This document shows, in pieces, positions 7,357-16,192 of a DNA stretch of 64,000 bases; within the stretch, counting starts at the first letter, position 1; each line of letters starts with the position of its first letter. The position numbers were made by a program, and so were the translations under genes. The stretch lies in the NCBI RefSeq assembly GCF_902497785.1, contig NZ_CABVHK010000013.1:154281-218280 (forward strand), given 5' to 3'. This stretch comes from Pseudomonas fluorescens (lineage in GTDB: Bacteria; Pseudomonadota; Gammaproteobacteria; Pseudomonadales; Pseudomonadaceae). Under the pieces are notes generated by a model. That model saw only the letters and a list, made by a program, of their open reading frames with translations, searched no databases and had not been told where the DNA came from.

Positions 7357-8432
7357 TATTCACCCCTTTTTTTCAGCAGACCGATCACGCCTTTGGGCAG
7401 GTACAAGGTCACGACGATGAACAGCGCGCCGAGGAAGAACAGCCAGTATTCCGGGAAGGCCACGGTGAACCAGCTCTTCATGCCGTTGACCACACCGGCG
7501 CCGAGCAGCGGACCGATCAGCGTGCCGCGACCGCCCAGCGCAACCCACACAGCGGCCTCGATGGAATTGGTCGGCGACATTTCGCTCGGGTTGATAATCC
7601 CCACTTGCGGCACGTACAGAGCACCGGCCAGACCGCACAACACCGCGCTCAAGACCCACACAAACAGCTTGAAACCCCGCGGGTCGTAGCCGCAAAACAT
7701 CAGGCGGTTTTCAGCATCGCGCAGCGCGGTCAACACTCGGCCAAACTTGCTCTGCGCCAGACGCCAACCGATGAACAGGCTCGCCACCAGCAACACCACG
7801 GTGGCAAAAAACAGCACCGCGCGCGTCCCCGGTTCAGTGATGCCAAACCCTAGAATGGTGCGGAAGTTGGTGAAGCCGTTATTGCCGCCAAAGCCGGTTT
7901 CGTTGCGGAAGAACAGCAGCATTCCGGCGAAGGTAAGGGCCTGGGTCATGATCGAGAAATACACGCCCTTGATCCGCGAACGAAAGGCAAAAAAGCCAAA
8001 CACCAACGCCAGTAATCCGGGCGCCAATACCACCAGACACAGGGCCCAGAGGAAGCTGCTGGTGCCGGTCCAGTACCACGGCAACTCGGTCCACGACAGG
8101 AACGTCATGAACGCCGGCAAGGCATCGCCCGAGGCCTGGCGCATCAGGTACATGCCCATCGCATAACCGCCAAGAGCGAAGAACAGACCGTGACCGAGGG
8201 ACAGCAGGCCGGCGTAGCCCCAGACCAGGTCCAGCGCCAGGGCGACGATGGCGTAACAAAGAATCTTGCCCACCAGGGTCAGCGTGTAGGCGGAGACGTG
8301 AAGCGCGTTGTCCGGCGACAGCAGCGACAGCAACGGCAACGCCAGCAACAGCACGAGGATCACCGCACCGACAGCAATCGTGACTTTAGGGCCGGCCTTT
8401 TGCGTGGCCGTGAGCATCAGGGGCTGGTTCAT
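7356..8432 (-). CDS. urtC: Urea ABC transporter permease UrtC
   Basis: LivM-type inner-membrane permease, 358 residues, with about ten hydrophobic segments starting near residue 16 (VTIAVGAVILVLLLALPLLS). The conserved LDLVWGYAGLLSLGHGLFFALGGYAMGMYLM stretch and the EAA-like ALGGRGTLIGPLLGA segment identify the family. It overlaps urtB by one base on one side and urtD by one base on the other, a tight operon arrangement. Confidence 0.96.
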   Translation of the reverse strand: MNQPLMLTATQKAGPKVTIAVGAVILVLLLALPLLSLLSPDNALHVSAYTLTLVGKILCYAIVALALDLVWGYAGLLSLGHGLFFALGGYAMGMYLMRQASGDALPAFMTFLSWTELPWYWTGTSSFLWALCLVVLAPGLLALVFGFFAFRSRIKGVYFSIMTQALTFAGMLLFFRNETGFGGNNGFTNFRTILGFGITEPGTRAVLFFATVVLLVASLFIGWRLAQSKFGRVLTALRDAENRLMFCGYDPRGFKLFVWVLSAVLCGLAGALYVPQVGIINPSEMSPTNSIEAAVWVALGGRGTLIGPLLGAGVVNGMKSWFTVAFPEYWLFFLGALFIVVTLYLPKGVIGLLKKRGE

Positions 8433-9934
8433 CAGTCGATCACCCGTCCTTTCAGTGCGAAGAGGCCTTGCGGACGCTTCTGGATGAACAGAATGATCAG
8501 CGCGAGGATCAGGATTTTGCCCAGTACCGCGCCGATTTGCGGTTCGAGAATTTTGTTGGCGATGCCCAGACCGAACGCGGCGAGCACGCTACCGGCCAAC
8601 TGCCCGACACCGCCGAGCACCACCACCAGAAACGAGTCGATGATGTAGCTCTGGCCGAGGTCCGGGCCGACGTTGCCGATCTGGCTGAGCGCCACACCGC
8701 CGAGGCCGGCGATGCCCGAGCCGAGACCGAAGGCGAGCATGTCGACGCGCCCGGTGGGCACGCCGCAGCAGGCGGCCATGTTGCGGTTTTGCGTGACGGC
8801 GCGAACGTTCAAACCCAGGCGCGTCTTGTTCAGCAGGAGCCAGGTCAGCACCACCACGAACAGTGCGAAAGCGATGATCACGATGCGGTTGTATGGCAGC
8901 ACCAGATTCGGCAGCACCTGAATCCCGCCCGAGAGCCAGGCCGGGTTGGCCACCTCGACGTTCTGCGCACCGAACACCAACCGCACCAGTTGAATCAGCA
9001 TCAGGCTGATGCCCCAGGTGGCGAGCAGGGTTTCCAGAGGGCGCCCGTAAAGGTGACGAATCACTGTGCGTTCCAGCGCCATGCCAATCGCCGCCGTGAC
9101 AAAAAACGCCGCCGGCAAGGCGATCAATGGATAGAACTCGATGGCTTGCGGAGCGAAGCGCTGGAACATCAGCTGTACCACGTAGGTTGAATACGCGCCG
9201 AGCATCAGCATTTCGCCGTGGGCCATGTTGATCACGCCGAGCAGGCCGAAGGTGATCGCCAGACCCAGCGCCGCGAGCAGCAGAATCGAGCCCAGCGACA
9301 TGCCGCTGAAGGCTTGGCCGAGCACTTCGCCAATCAACAGTTTGCGTTTTACTTGGGCGAGGCTGGTCTCGGCGGCGGTGCGCACCGAGGCGTCCGCTTC
9401 GACACCCGGTTGCAGCAAGTTTTCGAGGCGGGTGCGGGCCAGTGGATCGCCGGTTTCACCGAGCAGACGCACTGCAGCGAGGCGCACCGCCGGGTCGGTG
9501 TCCACCAGTTGTAGATTGGCCAATGCGAGGCTCAGCGCCGCGTGGACGCTTTGGTCTTGCTCGCTCGCCAGTTGCCGGTCGAGGAATTTCAGCTGCGCCG
9601 GTTTGGCGCTTTTCTGCAATTGCCGGGCGGCGGCCAGACGGATGTTGGCGTCGGCGGCGAGCAACTGATGGCTGGCCAGCGCGGTGTCGATCAGACCCCG
9701 CAGGCGGTTGTTCAGGCGCAGGATTTTCGGTTGGCCGTCGACGGTCAATTCGCCTTGTTGCAGGGCATTGATCAGTTCGACACGCGCCGGATCGGGCTGC
9801 GCGGCCCAGGCTTCGAGAAGTTTTGCTTGCTGCACGGGATTGGCGGCGACGAAGTCTTCGGCGTCGCCGGCGCGTACGCCGAGCGGCAGCAATAGCAGGC
9901 AGGCGAGGATCAAACGGTAGAAGGCAGTGGGCAT
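8432..9934 (-). CDS. urtB: Urea ABC transporter permease UrtB
   Basis: LivH-type permease, 500 residues. A signal peptide (LILACLLLLPLGVRA) is followed by about 200 residues of helical, HEAT-like repeats that would lie in the periplasm, then the membrane domain starting near GMSLGSILLLAALGLAITFGLLGVINMAHGE. This N-terminal extension is usual for UrtB and absent from amino-acid LivH. I chose ATG 9934 because AAGG lies 8 nt upstream; the open frame to 10039 runs into a REP element. Confidence 0.95.
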   Translation of the reverse strand: MPTAFYRLILACLLLLPLGVRAGDAEDFVAANPVQQAKLLEAWAAQPDPARVELINALQQGELTVDGQPKILRLNNRLRGLIDTALASHQLLAADANIRLAAARQLQKSAKPAQLKFLDRQLASEQDQSVHAALSLALANLQLVDTDPAVRLAAVRLLGETGDPLARTRLENLLQPGVEADASVRTAAETSLAQVKRKLLIGEVLGQAFSGMSLGSILLLAALGLAITFGLLGVINMAHGEMLMLGAYSTYVVQLMFQRFAPQAIEFYPLIALPAAFFVTAAIGMALERTVIRHLYGRPLETLLATWGISLMLIQLVRLVFGAQNVEVANPAWLSGGIQVLPNLVLPYNRIVIIAFALFVVVLTWLLLNKTRLGLNVRAVTQNRNMAACCGVPTGRVDMLAFGLGSGIAGLGGVALSQIGNVGPDLGQSYIIDSFLVVVLGGVGQLAGSVLAAFGLGIANKILEPQIGAVLGKILILALIILFIQKRPQGLFALKGRVID

Positions 9935-9973
9935 ATTGTTAGCCTTGCGCGGACTAAGGGTGGGAGCAGATTC

Positions 9974-10128
9974 ATGTGGCGAGGGAGCTCTTGTGGCGAG
10001 GGGATTTATCCCCGTTGGGTTGCGAAGCAGCCCCAGCACCTAAAAGTCCAACCCCATTCAACGGGTTTACGACTGCTACGCAGCCGAACGGGGATAAATC
10101 CCCTCACCACAAAAGCTCGCTCCCACAG
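9974..10128. repeat. REPIN-like inverted repeat (GTGGCGAGGGGATTTATCCCC type)
   Basis: TGTGGCGAGGGAGCTC and TTGTGGCGAGGGGATTTATC at the left are mirrored by GGGGATAAATCCCCTCACCA and AAGCTCGCTCCCACAGG at the right. This is a different repeat family from the GTAGGAGCTG elements in this window. It lies between urtA and urtB. Confidence 0.88.
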
Positions 10129-10179
10129 GGGATTTGTGTCGGCCCCGAATACTGTGCGCGGGCCCGACATCCAGGTGGC

Positions 10180-11445
10180 TTAGTTGCTCTTCACCGCATA
10201 ATCCGGCTTCTTGTCGTTGCCCGAGATAAACGGGCTCCACGGCTCGGCGCGGATCGGGCCTTCGGTCTGCCACACCACGTTGAACTGACCATCGGCCTGA
10301 ATCTCGCCGATCATCACCGGCTTGTGCAGGTGATGGTTGGTCTTGTCCATGGTCAAGGTGTAGCCGGACGGTGCGGCAAAGGTCTGGCCGGCGAGGGCTT
10401 CGCGGACTTTATCGACATCGGTGGACTTGGCTTTTTCTGCCGCTTGCGCCCACATGTGAATGCCCACGTAGGTGGCTTCCATCGGGTCGTTGGTCACTGC
10501 TTTATCGGCGCCCGGCAGGTTGTGTTTCTTCGCGTAGGCTTTCCAGTCGGCGACGAATTTCTTGTTCGCCGGGTTCTCCACCGATTCGAAGTAGTTCCAC
10601 GCCGCGAGGTTGCCTACCAATGGTTTGGTGTCGATGCCGCGCAGTTCTTCTTCACCGACCGAGAACGCCACGACCGGCACGTCGGTGGCTTTCAGGCCCT
10701 GGTTGGCCAGCTCTTTATAGAACGGCACATTGGAGTCGCCGTTGACCGTGGAGATGACCGCCGTCTTGCCCCCGGCCGAGAATTTTTTGATGTTGGCGAC
10801 GATGGTTTGATAGTCGCTGTGACCGAACGGGGTGTAGACCTCTTCGATGTCCTTGTCTGCCACGCCTTTGGAGTGCAGGAACGAACGCAAAATCTTGTTG
10901 GTGGTGCGCGGGTAGACGTAGTCGGTGCCGAGCAGGAAGTAACGTTTGGCGCTGCCGCCTTCTTCGCTCATCAGGTATTCAACGGCTGGAATCGCCTGTT
11001 GGTTAGGCGCGGCGCCGGTGTAGAACACGTTCGGCGACATCTCTTCGCCTTCGTATTGCACCGGGTAGAACAGCAAGCCGTTGAGTTCTTCGAACACCGG
11101 CAACACCGATTTGCGCGACACCGAGGTCCAGCAGCCAAACACCACGGCGACTTTGTCCTGGGTCAGTAACTGCCGGCCCTTTTCCGCAAACAGTGGCCAG
11201 TTCGACGCCGGGTCGACGACTACCGGTTCGAGCATCTTGCCATTCACCCCCCCCTTGGCATTGATCTCGTCGATGGTCATCAGCGCCATGTCTTTGAGCG
11301 ACGTTTCGGAGATCGCCATGGTGCCCGACAACGAATGCAGAATACCGACCTTGATGGTCTCGGCGGCCTGGACCGTCCAGGTCATGCCCATCGCGGCAAT
11401 GCTTGCCGTGAGTGTGAAAGCCTTGATCAAGCTGCGACGCTTCAT
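10180..11445 (-). CDS. urtA: Urea ABC transporter substrate-binding protein UrtA
   Basis: Periplasmic urea-binding protein, 421 residues, type I fold related to amide-binding AmiC/FmdD. The N-terminus MKRRSLIKAFTLTASIAAMG has a twin-arginine-like pattern followed by a hydrophobic stretch and a V-Q-A-A cleavage region. Family segments include VGILHSLSGTMAISE, FGCWTSVSRKSVLPVFE and NGLLFYPVQYEGEE. It is the first gene of the operon and has a sigma-54 type promoter about 64-81 bases upstream. Confidence 0.97.
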   Translation of the reverse strand: MKRRSLIKAFTLTASIAAMGMTWTVQAAETIKVGILHSLSGTMAISETSLKDMALMTIDEINAKGGVNGKMLEPVVVDPASNWPLFAEKGRQLLTQDKVAVVFGCWTSVSRKSVLPVFEELNGLLFYPVQYEGEEMSPNVFYTGAAPNQQAIPAVEYLMSEEGGSAKRYFLLGTDYVYPRTTNKILRSFLHSKGVADKDIEEVYTPFGHSDYQTIVANIKKFSAGGKTAVISTVNGDSNVPFYKELANQGLKATDVPVVAFSVGEEELRGIDTKPLVGNLAAWNYFESVENPANKKFVADWKAYAKKHNLPGADKAVTNDPMEATYVGIHMWAQAAEKAKSTDVDKVREALAGQTFAAPSGYTLTMDKTNHHLHKPVMIGEIQADGQFNVVWQTEGPIRAEPWSPFISGNDKKPDYAVKSN

Positions 11446-11508
11446 TGTGCGATCTCCATGAACGTTGATTTTTTTTTGATGGGCAGATGCGGACTACTGA
11501 AGGCTGTT

Positions 11509-11526
11509 TTGCAAAGGCTGTGCCCA
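11509..11526 (-). promoter_or_regulatory. Sigma-54 (-24/-12) promoter for urtABCDE
   Basis: On the minus strand the sequence reads GGGCACAGCCTTTGCA. The GG falls at 11524-11523 and the GC at 11512-11511, the exact -24/-12 spacing of RpoN promoters (consensus TGGCAC-N5-TTGCA). Transcription would start near 11499, leaving about 54 nt before the urtA ATG. Nitrogen-limited expression through NtrC is what is known for urea transport operons; here it is inferred. Confidence 0.72.
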
Positions 11527-11620
11527 GTCGGAAAAAGGCAGGGAAATGTCGTGTTAGAGCGGTTGCGCGGTTTGGCGGCGCACCAGCAAGGGACGAAGGC
11601 GGGGCTATGGTGCGTCGCGA

Positions 11621-11637
11621 TGCGCCAGATTGGGGCG
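11621..11637. promoter_or_regulatory. Candidate NtrC-binding site upstream of urtA
   Basis: TGCGCCAGATTGGGGCG matches the NtrC consensus TGCACC-N5-GGTGCA at 9 of 12 arm positions. It is centred about 130 bp upstream of the predicted start of transcription, a normal enhancer distance for NtrC. The right arm is weak. Confidence 0.35.
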
Positions 11638-11659
11638 AGGAGGTGGCACCGCCAATCCC

Positions 11660-11754
11660 TGTAGGAGCTGTCGAGAGAAACGAGGCTGCGATCTTTTGAT
11701 CTTGATTTTAAAAATCAAAAGATCGCAGCCTCGTTTCTCTCGACAGCTCCTACA
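11660..11754. repeat. REPIN-like near-perfect inverted repeat
   Basis: TGTAGGAGCTGTCGAGAGAA is mirrored at the right end, and the centre TTGATTTTAAAAATCAA is itself symmetrical, so nearly the whole 95 bp can fold into one stem. It lies between the regulatory region of urtA and the end of the next ABC transporter gene. The rest of the 323-nt gap (11446-11768) holds the sigma-54 promoter and candidate NtrC site; I see no small gene in it. Confidence 0.9.
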
Positions 11755-11768
11755 AGGGGGTGTCGATG

Positions 11769-12779
11769 TCAGCGGCGGCGCATCAGGCCGATGAAGAACA
11801 GCCCGCCGATGGCTGCGGTGGCAACGCCGATGGGCAAGTCTTCGGGAGCGATCAACGTGCGCGCCGCGACATCCACCCAAACGAGGAATACGCTGCCCAG
11901 CAACACGCACACCGGCAGCAATCGACGATGCTCGGCGCCGACCAGGCGACGCGCAATGTGCGGCACCATCAACCCGACAAAACCGATGGAGCCGCTGATC
12001 GACACCAGCACCCCGGTCATCAGTGACGCAATCAAAAACACCCGCAGCCGTACGGTGCGAGCATTAAGCCCAAGGGTTACCGCCGTCTGCTCGCCCGCCA
12101 TCAACGCATTCAACGGCCGCGCCATGCCCAGCAGCAGAACCAGCCCGAGCAGGACGCTGGCGGCCGGCACCGCGAGCAACTCCCAGCGTGCCAACCCGAG
12201 CCCGCCGAGCATCCAGAACATCACCGCCGAACTCGCGCGGTGATCGCCGAGAAACAGCAGCAGATTGGCGATCGCCATCATCACGAACGACACCGCCACC
12301 CCGCACAACAGCAGTCGATCACTGTCCAGCCGGCCACTGCGGTTGGCGATCATCAGCACGATCAGCATGCTTAGCAGCGCACCGATAAACGCCGCAATCG
12401 GCAGGGTCAGCAGGCCGACGATTTCACCGACATGCAGCACCACGATCACGGCACCGAGGGTGGCGCCCGAGGTCACCCCGAGCAAATGCGGATCGGCCAG
12501 CGGATTGCGCGTGACCGCTTGCAACACCGCGCCGATCAAGGCCAGGCCGGCGCCCACCAGTGCACCGAGCAGCATGCGCGGCACACGGATCAGCCACACG
12601 ATGTGTTCCTGGCCGGCGGCCCAATTCACTTCGCCGATACCCAACACTTTGTGCAGCAAGATCCGCCAGACCACGTCCACGGGTACCCGCGCCGGGCCGA
12701 ACCCCAGCGAAACCACGCACGACACCAGCAACAACGCGCCGAGTGCGATCAGCAGCAAAGCGTAGCGACGATTGATCAT
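11769..12779 (-). CDS. FecCD/BtuC-family ABC transporter permease
   Basis: Inner-membrane permease, 336 residues, with about nine to ten hydrophobic segments. The FecCD signature is clear: RVPRMLLGALVGAGLALIGA and QAVTRNPLADPHLLGVTSGA (quoted in parts), and the C-terminal GSIGFVGLMVPHIARRLVG loop that contacts the ATPase. This family imports iron-siderophores, haem or corrinoids. It overlaps the binding-protein gene by 4 nt. Sequence alone does not fix the substrate; proximity to cob and copper genes leaves corrinoids or a metal chelate possible. Confidence 0.9.
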   Translation of the reverse strand: MINRRYALLLIALGALLLVSCVVSLGFGPARVPVDVVWRILLHKVLGIGEVNWAAGQEHIVWLIRVPRMLLGALVGAGLALIGAVLQAVTRNPLADPHLLGVTSGATLGAVIVVLHVGEIVGLLTLPIAAFIGALLSMLIVLMIANRSGRLDSDRLLLCGVAVSFVMMAIANLLLFLGDHRASSAVMFWMLGGLGLARWELLAVPAASVLLGLVLLLGMARPLNALMAGEQTAVTLGLNARTVRLRVFLIASLMTGVLVSISGSIGFVGLMVPHIARRLVGAEHRRLLPVCVLLGSVFLVWVDVAARTLIAPEDLPIGVATAAIGGLFFIGLMRRR

Positions 12780-13723
12780 TCGCCGTGGAAACCCTTGGCC
12801 AGTGTTTTGACCGCCAGCACGTTATCGATGCCGGGTGTGGCCTGCACGTAAGGAATCACGATGAAGCGCTGATGCTTGATCGCGTCCACCGATTGCAGTG
12901 CAGGGTTGCTGCGCAGGAATTGCACCTTCTGCTGCGCCGTCACCTCGCCGTAATCGACGATCACGATCACCTGCGGATTACGCGCGACCACGTTCTCCCA
13001 GTTGACCCGGGTCCAGCTCGCCTCGACGTCATCCAGAATGTTGCGCCCGCCCGCCGCATCGATCAGGGCTTGTGGCATGCCGAGACGGCCGGAGGTCATG
13101 GCGCGATCTTCGCCGCTGTCATAAAGGAACACCCGTGGTTTGTCGGCGGGCAGGGTTTTGCGCACCTCGGCAACCTGCGCCTGCATCGTTGCGATCAAGG
13201 CATTTGCGCGATCCTGCACGTCGAAGATTTTGCCGAGGTTGCGCAGGTCGTTGTAGGTATCGTCCAGCGAGGCAGGGGGGCGCTTCATCACGAAGGCACA
13301 GGATTCGGTCAGCTCATAGACGTTGATGCCCAACGGCGCGAGGGTCTGCGGCGTCAGGTCACCCCCGACGCGCATGCCGTAATCCCAACCGGCGAAGAAA
13401 AAATCGACGTTCGCATTGAGCAGGGTTTCCACCGACGGGTACTTCGCCGCCAGCTCGGGCAAGTCGTCAAGAATGGTCTGCATTTCAGGTGTCACCGACT
13501 TCCAGCCGGTGACACCGCTGTAGCCGGCCATGCTCGATTTGAGACCGAGGGCGAGCATCATCTGGGTCATGTTGATGTCGTGACTGACCGCCTGTTTCGG
13601 TGCTTGCGTGAAGGTCACTTCGCGGTTGCAGCTCTGGAGGGTCAGCGGGTAATGGGTGGCCTCGGCCAGTGCCTGGGCACTGCCCAGCAACAGCGCGGTG
13701 CACAGCAGGGAACGCACATTCAT
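12776..13723 (-). CDS. BtuF/FhuD-like periplasmic substrate-binding protein
   Basis: A 315-residue protein with a signal peptide (SLLCTALLLGSAQALA) and a type III (TroA/BtuF) binding fold. It contains TLQSCNREVTFTQAPKQAVS at the start of the mature part, LALGLKSSMAGYSGV, and a C-terminal PQVIVIVDYGE segment. It forms a transporter with the permease (4-nt overlap) and the ATPase (4-nt overlap). I recall a similar trio (PA2912-PA2914) next to the cob genes in P. aeruginosa, which hints at a corrinoid or siderophore substrate; this is recollection, not a search. Confidence 0.85.
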   Translation of the reverse strand: MNVRSLLCTALLLGSAQALAEATHYPLTLQSCNREVTFTQAPKQAVSHDINMTQMMLALGLKSSMAGYSGVTGWKSVTPEMQTILDDLPELAAKYPSVETLLNANVDFFFAGWDYGMRVGGDLTPQTLAPLGINVYELTESCAFVMKRPPASLDDTYNDLRNLGKIFDVQDRANALIATMQAQVAEVRKTLPADKPRVFLYDSGEDRAMTSGRLGMPQALIDAAGGRNILDDVEASWTRVNWENVVARNPQVIVIVDYGEVTAQQKVQFLRSNPALQSVDAIKHQRFIVIPYVQATPGIDNVLAVKTLAKGFHGE

Positions 13724-14508
13724 GGTTGGGTGATCCAGGTGATTCGTGGGTAGCCGTGCAAAGGGTGTTGGTCGATCAGGGCTTCGACGCCAAACACCTC
13801 GCGCAGCAAGGGGGCAGTCAGGACTTCTTCGGCTGTGCCGCTGGCGACGATACGACCGTGATTGATGACGTACAGCCGATCGCAGAAAGCGGCGGCCAGA
13901 TTGAGGTCGTGGATGCTGGCGAGCGTGCCGATCTTCAGGCGTTTGACCAGTTGCAGAAGTTCCAGCGGATAGCGTGGGTCGAGGTGATTGGTCGGCTCGT
14001 CGAGGATCAGCAATTGCGGTTGCTGGGTCAGGGCGCGAGCGAGGATCACACGCTGTTTTTCACCGCCGGAGAGGGTGGCGAAGGCGTGGTCTTCGAAGCC
14101 TTCGAGGCCCACCGATTCCAAGGCTTGAGTGGCGAGGTTTCGATCTTCGAGGGTGTCGCCGTCGAACAGGCCTTTGTGCGGCGTGCGACCCATCGCGACG
14201 ACCTCTTCGACGGTCAGGCCGAAGGCGTCGGGGAACTCTTGCAGCACCACGGCGATGCGTTGCGCGCACCAGCGGGAGGTCTGCTTCCAGACATTCTGGT
14301 GGTCGAGGATGACCTCGCCGCTGTCCGGTTTGCTGAAGCGATAAGCGCAGCGCAGCAGGCTGGTTTTGCCGCTGCCGTTGGGGCCGATCAACCCGACAAA
14401 CTCACCGGCGGCCACGTGCAGCGAGGCATCACGCAGCTGGAACTGGTGATGACAATGGCCGTGGCCAAGAGGTGTCCAGGCGAGGTGAGTGAGGTTCAGC
14501 GAGGTCAT
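13720..14508 (-). CDS. FepC/BtuD-like ABC transporter ATP-binding protein
   Basis: ATPase of 262 residues. Walker A GPNGSGKTS, Q-loop VLQEFPDAFG, signature LSGGEKQRVILARAL, Walker B LLILDEPTNHLD and the switch His in ASIHDLNLAA are all intact. It is the first gene of a three-gene leftward operon (ATPase, binding protein, permease) with 4-nt overlaps. A REP element and about 180 nt separate it from the PepSY gene upstream. Confidence 0.92.
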   Translation of the reverse strand: MTSLNLTHLAWTPLGHGHCHHQFQLRDASLHVAAGEFVGLIGPNGSGKTSLLRCAYRFSKPDSGEVILDHQNVWKQTSRWCAQRIAVVLQEFPDAFGLTVEEVVAMGRTPHKGLFDGDTLEDRNLATQALESVGLEGFEDHAFATLSGGEKQRVILARALTQQPQLLILDEPTNHLDPRYPLELLQLVKRLKIGTLASIHDLNLAAAFCDRLYVINHGRIVASGTAEEVLTAPLLREVFGVEALIDQHPLHGYPRITWITQP

Positions 14509-14543
14509 GCGTTAGCTCTGAGGTTTTCGGTGGTGCTGATGAT

Positions 14544-14615
14544 GCCTTCGCGAGCAGGCTCGCTCCCACAGGTCTTACGCAATTCCTGTGGGAGCGAGCC
14601 TGCTCGCGAAGAGGC
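14544..14615. repeat. REPIN-like inverted repeat
   Basis: GCCTTCGCGAGCAGGCTCGC and its mirror copy enclose about 15 bp. It lies between the PepSY gene and the ABC ATPase gene, both leftward, and could act as a transcription barrier. Confidence 0.9.
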
Positions 14616-14688
14616 CTTCAGCGCCCTACACAATTCATGTGAAGGCGCGAAGTTTACAGAACCCTCTACCTCGCGTATCTCGCCTGTT

Positions 14689-16068
14689 TCATGATGAAGG
14701 TGAAGTCGATTCAGTTTGCCGGTTGAAGCGCGAGAACAGCAGGCGGTCCAGCAACCACACGACGACCAGCGATGCGCCTACCAGCGGAAACGCCACCGCG
14801 AGGGCGAGCATGATGACCATCGCGGTTTTCCATTTCGGCAGGTCGTGGCGCAGCGGTGGAACGCCGAATTTTCCTTGTGGCCGACGCTTCCACCAGATCA
14901 CCACGCCGCTGACGGCGCTGAGCAGAATCATCAGGCAAATCAGCAGCACGATGATCTGGTTGACCACGCCGAACATTTTGCCTTCGTGCAACATCACGCC
15001 GGTTTCCGTGGCGCGGGCCACCGTGCCGTAATGCTCCCAGCGCACATCGGCGAGGACATCGCCGGTGTACTGATCGACGTGCAGCGTGGCGTCGTTGCGC
15101 GGGTCGTCGGCGAATACCGCAATGGTGAACACGCCGGTTGCCGTAGTCGGCAAGGTGATGCTGTAGCCCGGTTCGACCTTGCGTTGCACGGCGACGTTTT
15201 GCACGTCTTGCAGGCTGATGGTCGGCGCGGCGGGGCCAGCTTGCGCGCCGTCGTGGGCCATGTGTTCGGCGTGGTCACCGGACATTGGCATCGGCGTGTT
15301 TTCCATGGCCCAGGGCACGGTCTGGCGGGTGGCCGTATTCAGGCTGCGGGCTTCGACGTCGGACTTGGGCATGTCATTCCACATCGCGTCCGGGAACACG
15401 TTCCATACGCCGGCGTATTGTTTGCCCCAGAACCCGGTCCAGGTCATGCCGCTGAGCAGCATTACCAGCAGAAAAGCGGCGCCCCAGAACCCGGTGACGG
15501 CATGCAGGTCGCGCCACAGTACCCGGCCGCGACTGCTCAAGCGCGGCCACAAAATACCCGCCGCCTGGCCGCGCGGCCACCACAGGAAGACCCCGGACAC
15601 CACCAGCACAATGGCCCAGCCGGCGGCCAGTTCGACCAGCCGATCACCAATTGTGCCGATCATCAATTCACCGTGAATCGCCCGCGCCACGGCTTGCAGA
15701 TTCATCTTCGCGTCTTGCTCGCCGAGAAGGTCGCCACGGTAGGGATCGACGAACACGTTGAGCTCGGTGTCGCCATTGAGCACGACAAACTGCGCGCTGC
15801 GTTCTGCGTTGACCGGTGGCAGGTACTGCGTGACCGTGGCTTGCGGATAAGCCCCTTTGACCCGTTTGAGCAGGTCGTCGGCCGGGAGGCTGTGATGGCC
15901 GGCCGGGACGTTCAACAGGTTGCCGTACATCAGCGGATCGAGTTGCGGCTTGAACAGGTAAATGACCCCGGTCAGGGCCAGCATTACCATGAATGGCGCG
16001 ACGAACAGACCGGCATAGAAATGCCAACGCCAGGCCAGGTTGTAGAAATTCGGTTTGGGCTGCTTCAT
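14689..16068 (-). CDS. PepSY-associated transmembrane protein of the copper module
   Basis: Inner-membrane protein of 459 residues with four likely membrane segments: near residues 17-40 (AGLFVAPFMVMLALTGVIYLF), one after LVELAAGWAIVLVVSG, one at AAFLLVMLLSGMTW, and a pair near the C-terminus. PepSY-type periplasmic regions lie between them, including a Met/His-rich stretch (MPMSGDHAEHMAHD). ATG 16068 has GGAG 8 nt upstream. Members often neighbour TonB receptors and may reduce metals or metal-siderophores. Here it follows the copper receptor gene, as its apparent homologue does in P. aeruginosa. Confidence 0.85.
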   Translation of the reverse strand: MKQPKPNFYNLAWRWHFYAGLFVAPFMVMLALTGVIYLFKPQLDPLMYGNLLNVPAGHHSLPADDLLKRVKGAYPQATVTQYLPPVNAERSAQFVVLNGDTELNVFVDPYRGDLLGEQDAKMNLQAVARAIHGELMIGTIGDRLVELAAGWAIVLVVSGVFLWWPRGQAAGILWPRLSSRGRVLWRDLHAVTGFWGAAFLLVMLLSGMTWTGFWGKQYAGVWNVFPDAMWNDMPKSDVEARSLNTATRQTVPWAMENTPMPMSGDHAEHMAHDGAQAGPAAPTISLQDVQNVAVQRKVEPGYSITLPTTATGVFTIAVFADDPRNDATLHVDQYTGDVLADVRWEHYGTVARATETGVMLHEGKMFGVVNQIIVLLICLMILLSAVSGVVIWWKRRPQGKFGVPPLRHDLPKWKTAMVIMLALAVAFPLVGASLVVVWLLDRLLFSRFNRQTESTSPSS

Positions 16069-16102
16069 CGGTTGTGCTCCGCTTGGCGATTCAGTTGTCT
16101 TG

Positions 16103-16180
16103 AAAAGATCGCAGCCTCGTTTCACTCGACAGCTCCTACAGGTGTACGCATTGTAGGAGCTGGCGCAGCCTGCGATCCTT
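16103..16180. repeat. REPIN-like inverted repeat
   Basis: GATCGCAGCCTCGTTTCACT with CTCCTACAGG at the left, and TTGTAGGAGCTGGCGCAGCC at the right. The two halves have diverged more than most in this window. It lies between oprC and the PepSY gene. Confidence 0.85.
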
Positions 16181-16192
16181 TGACTTTTTTTG

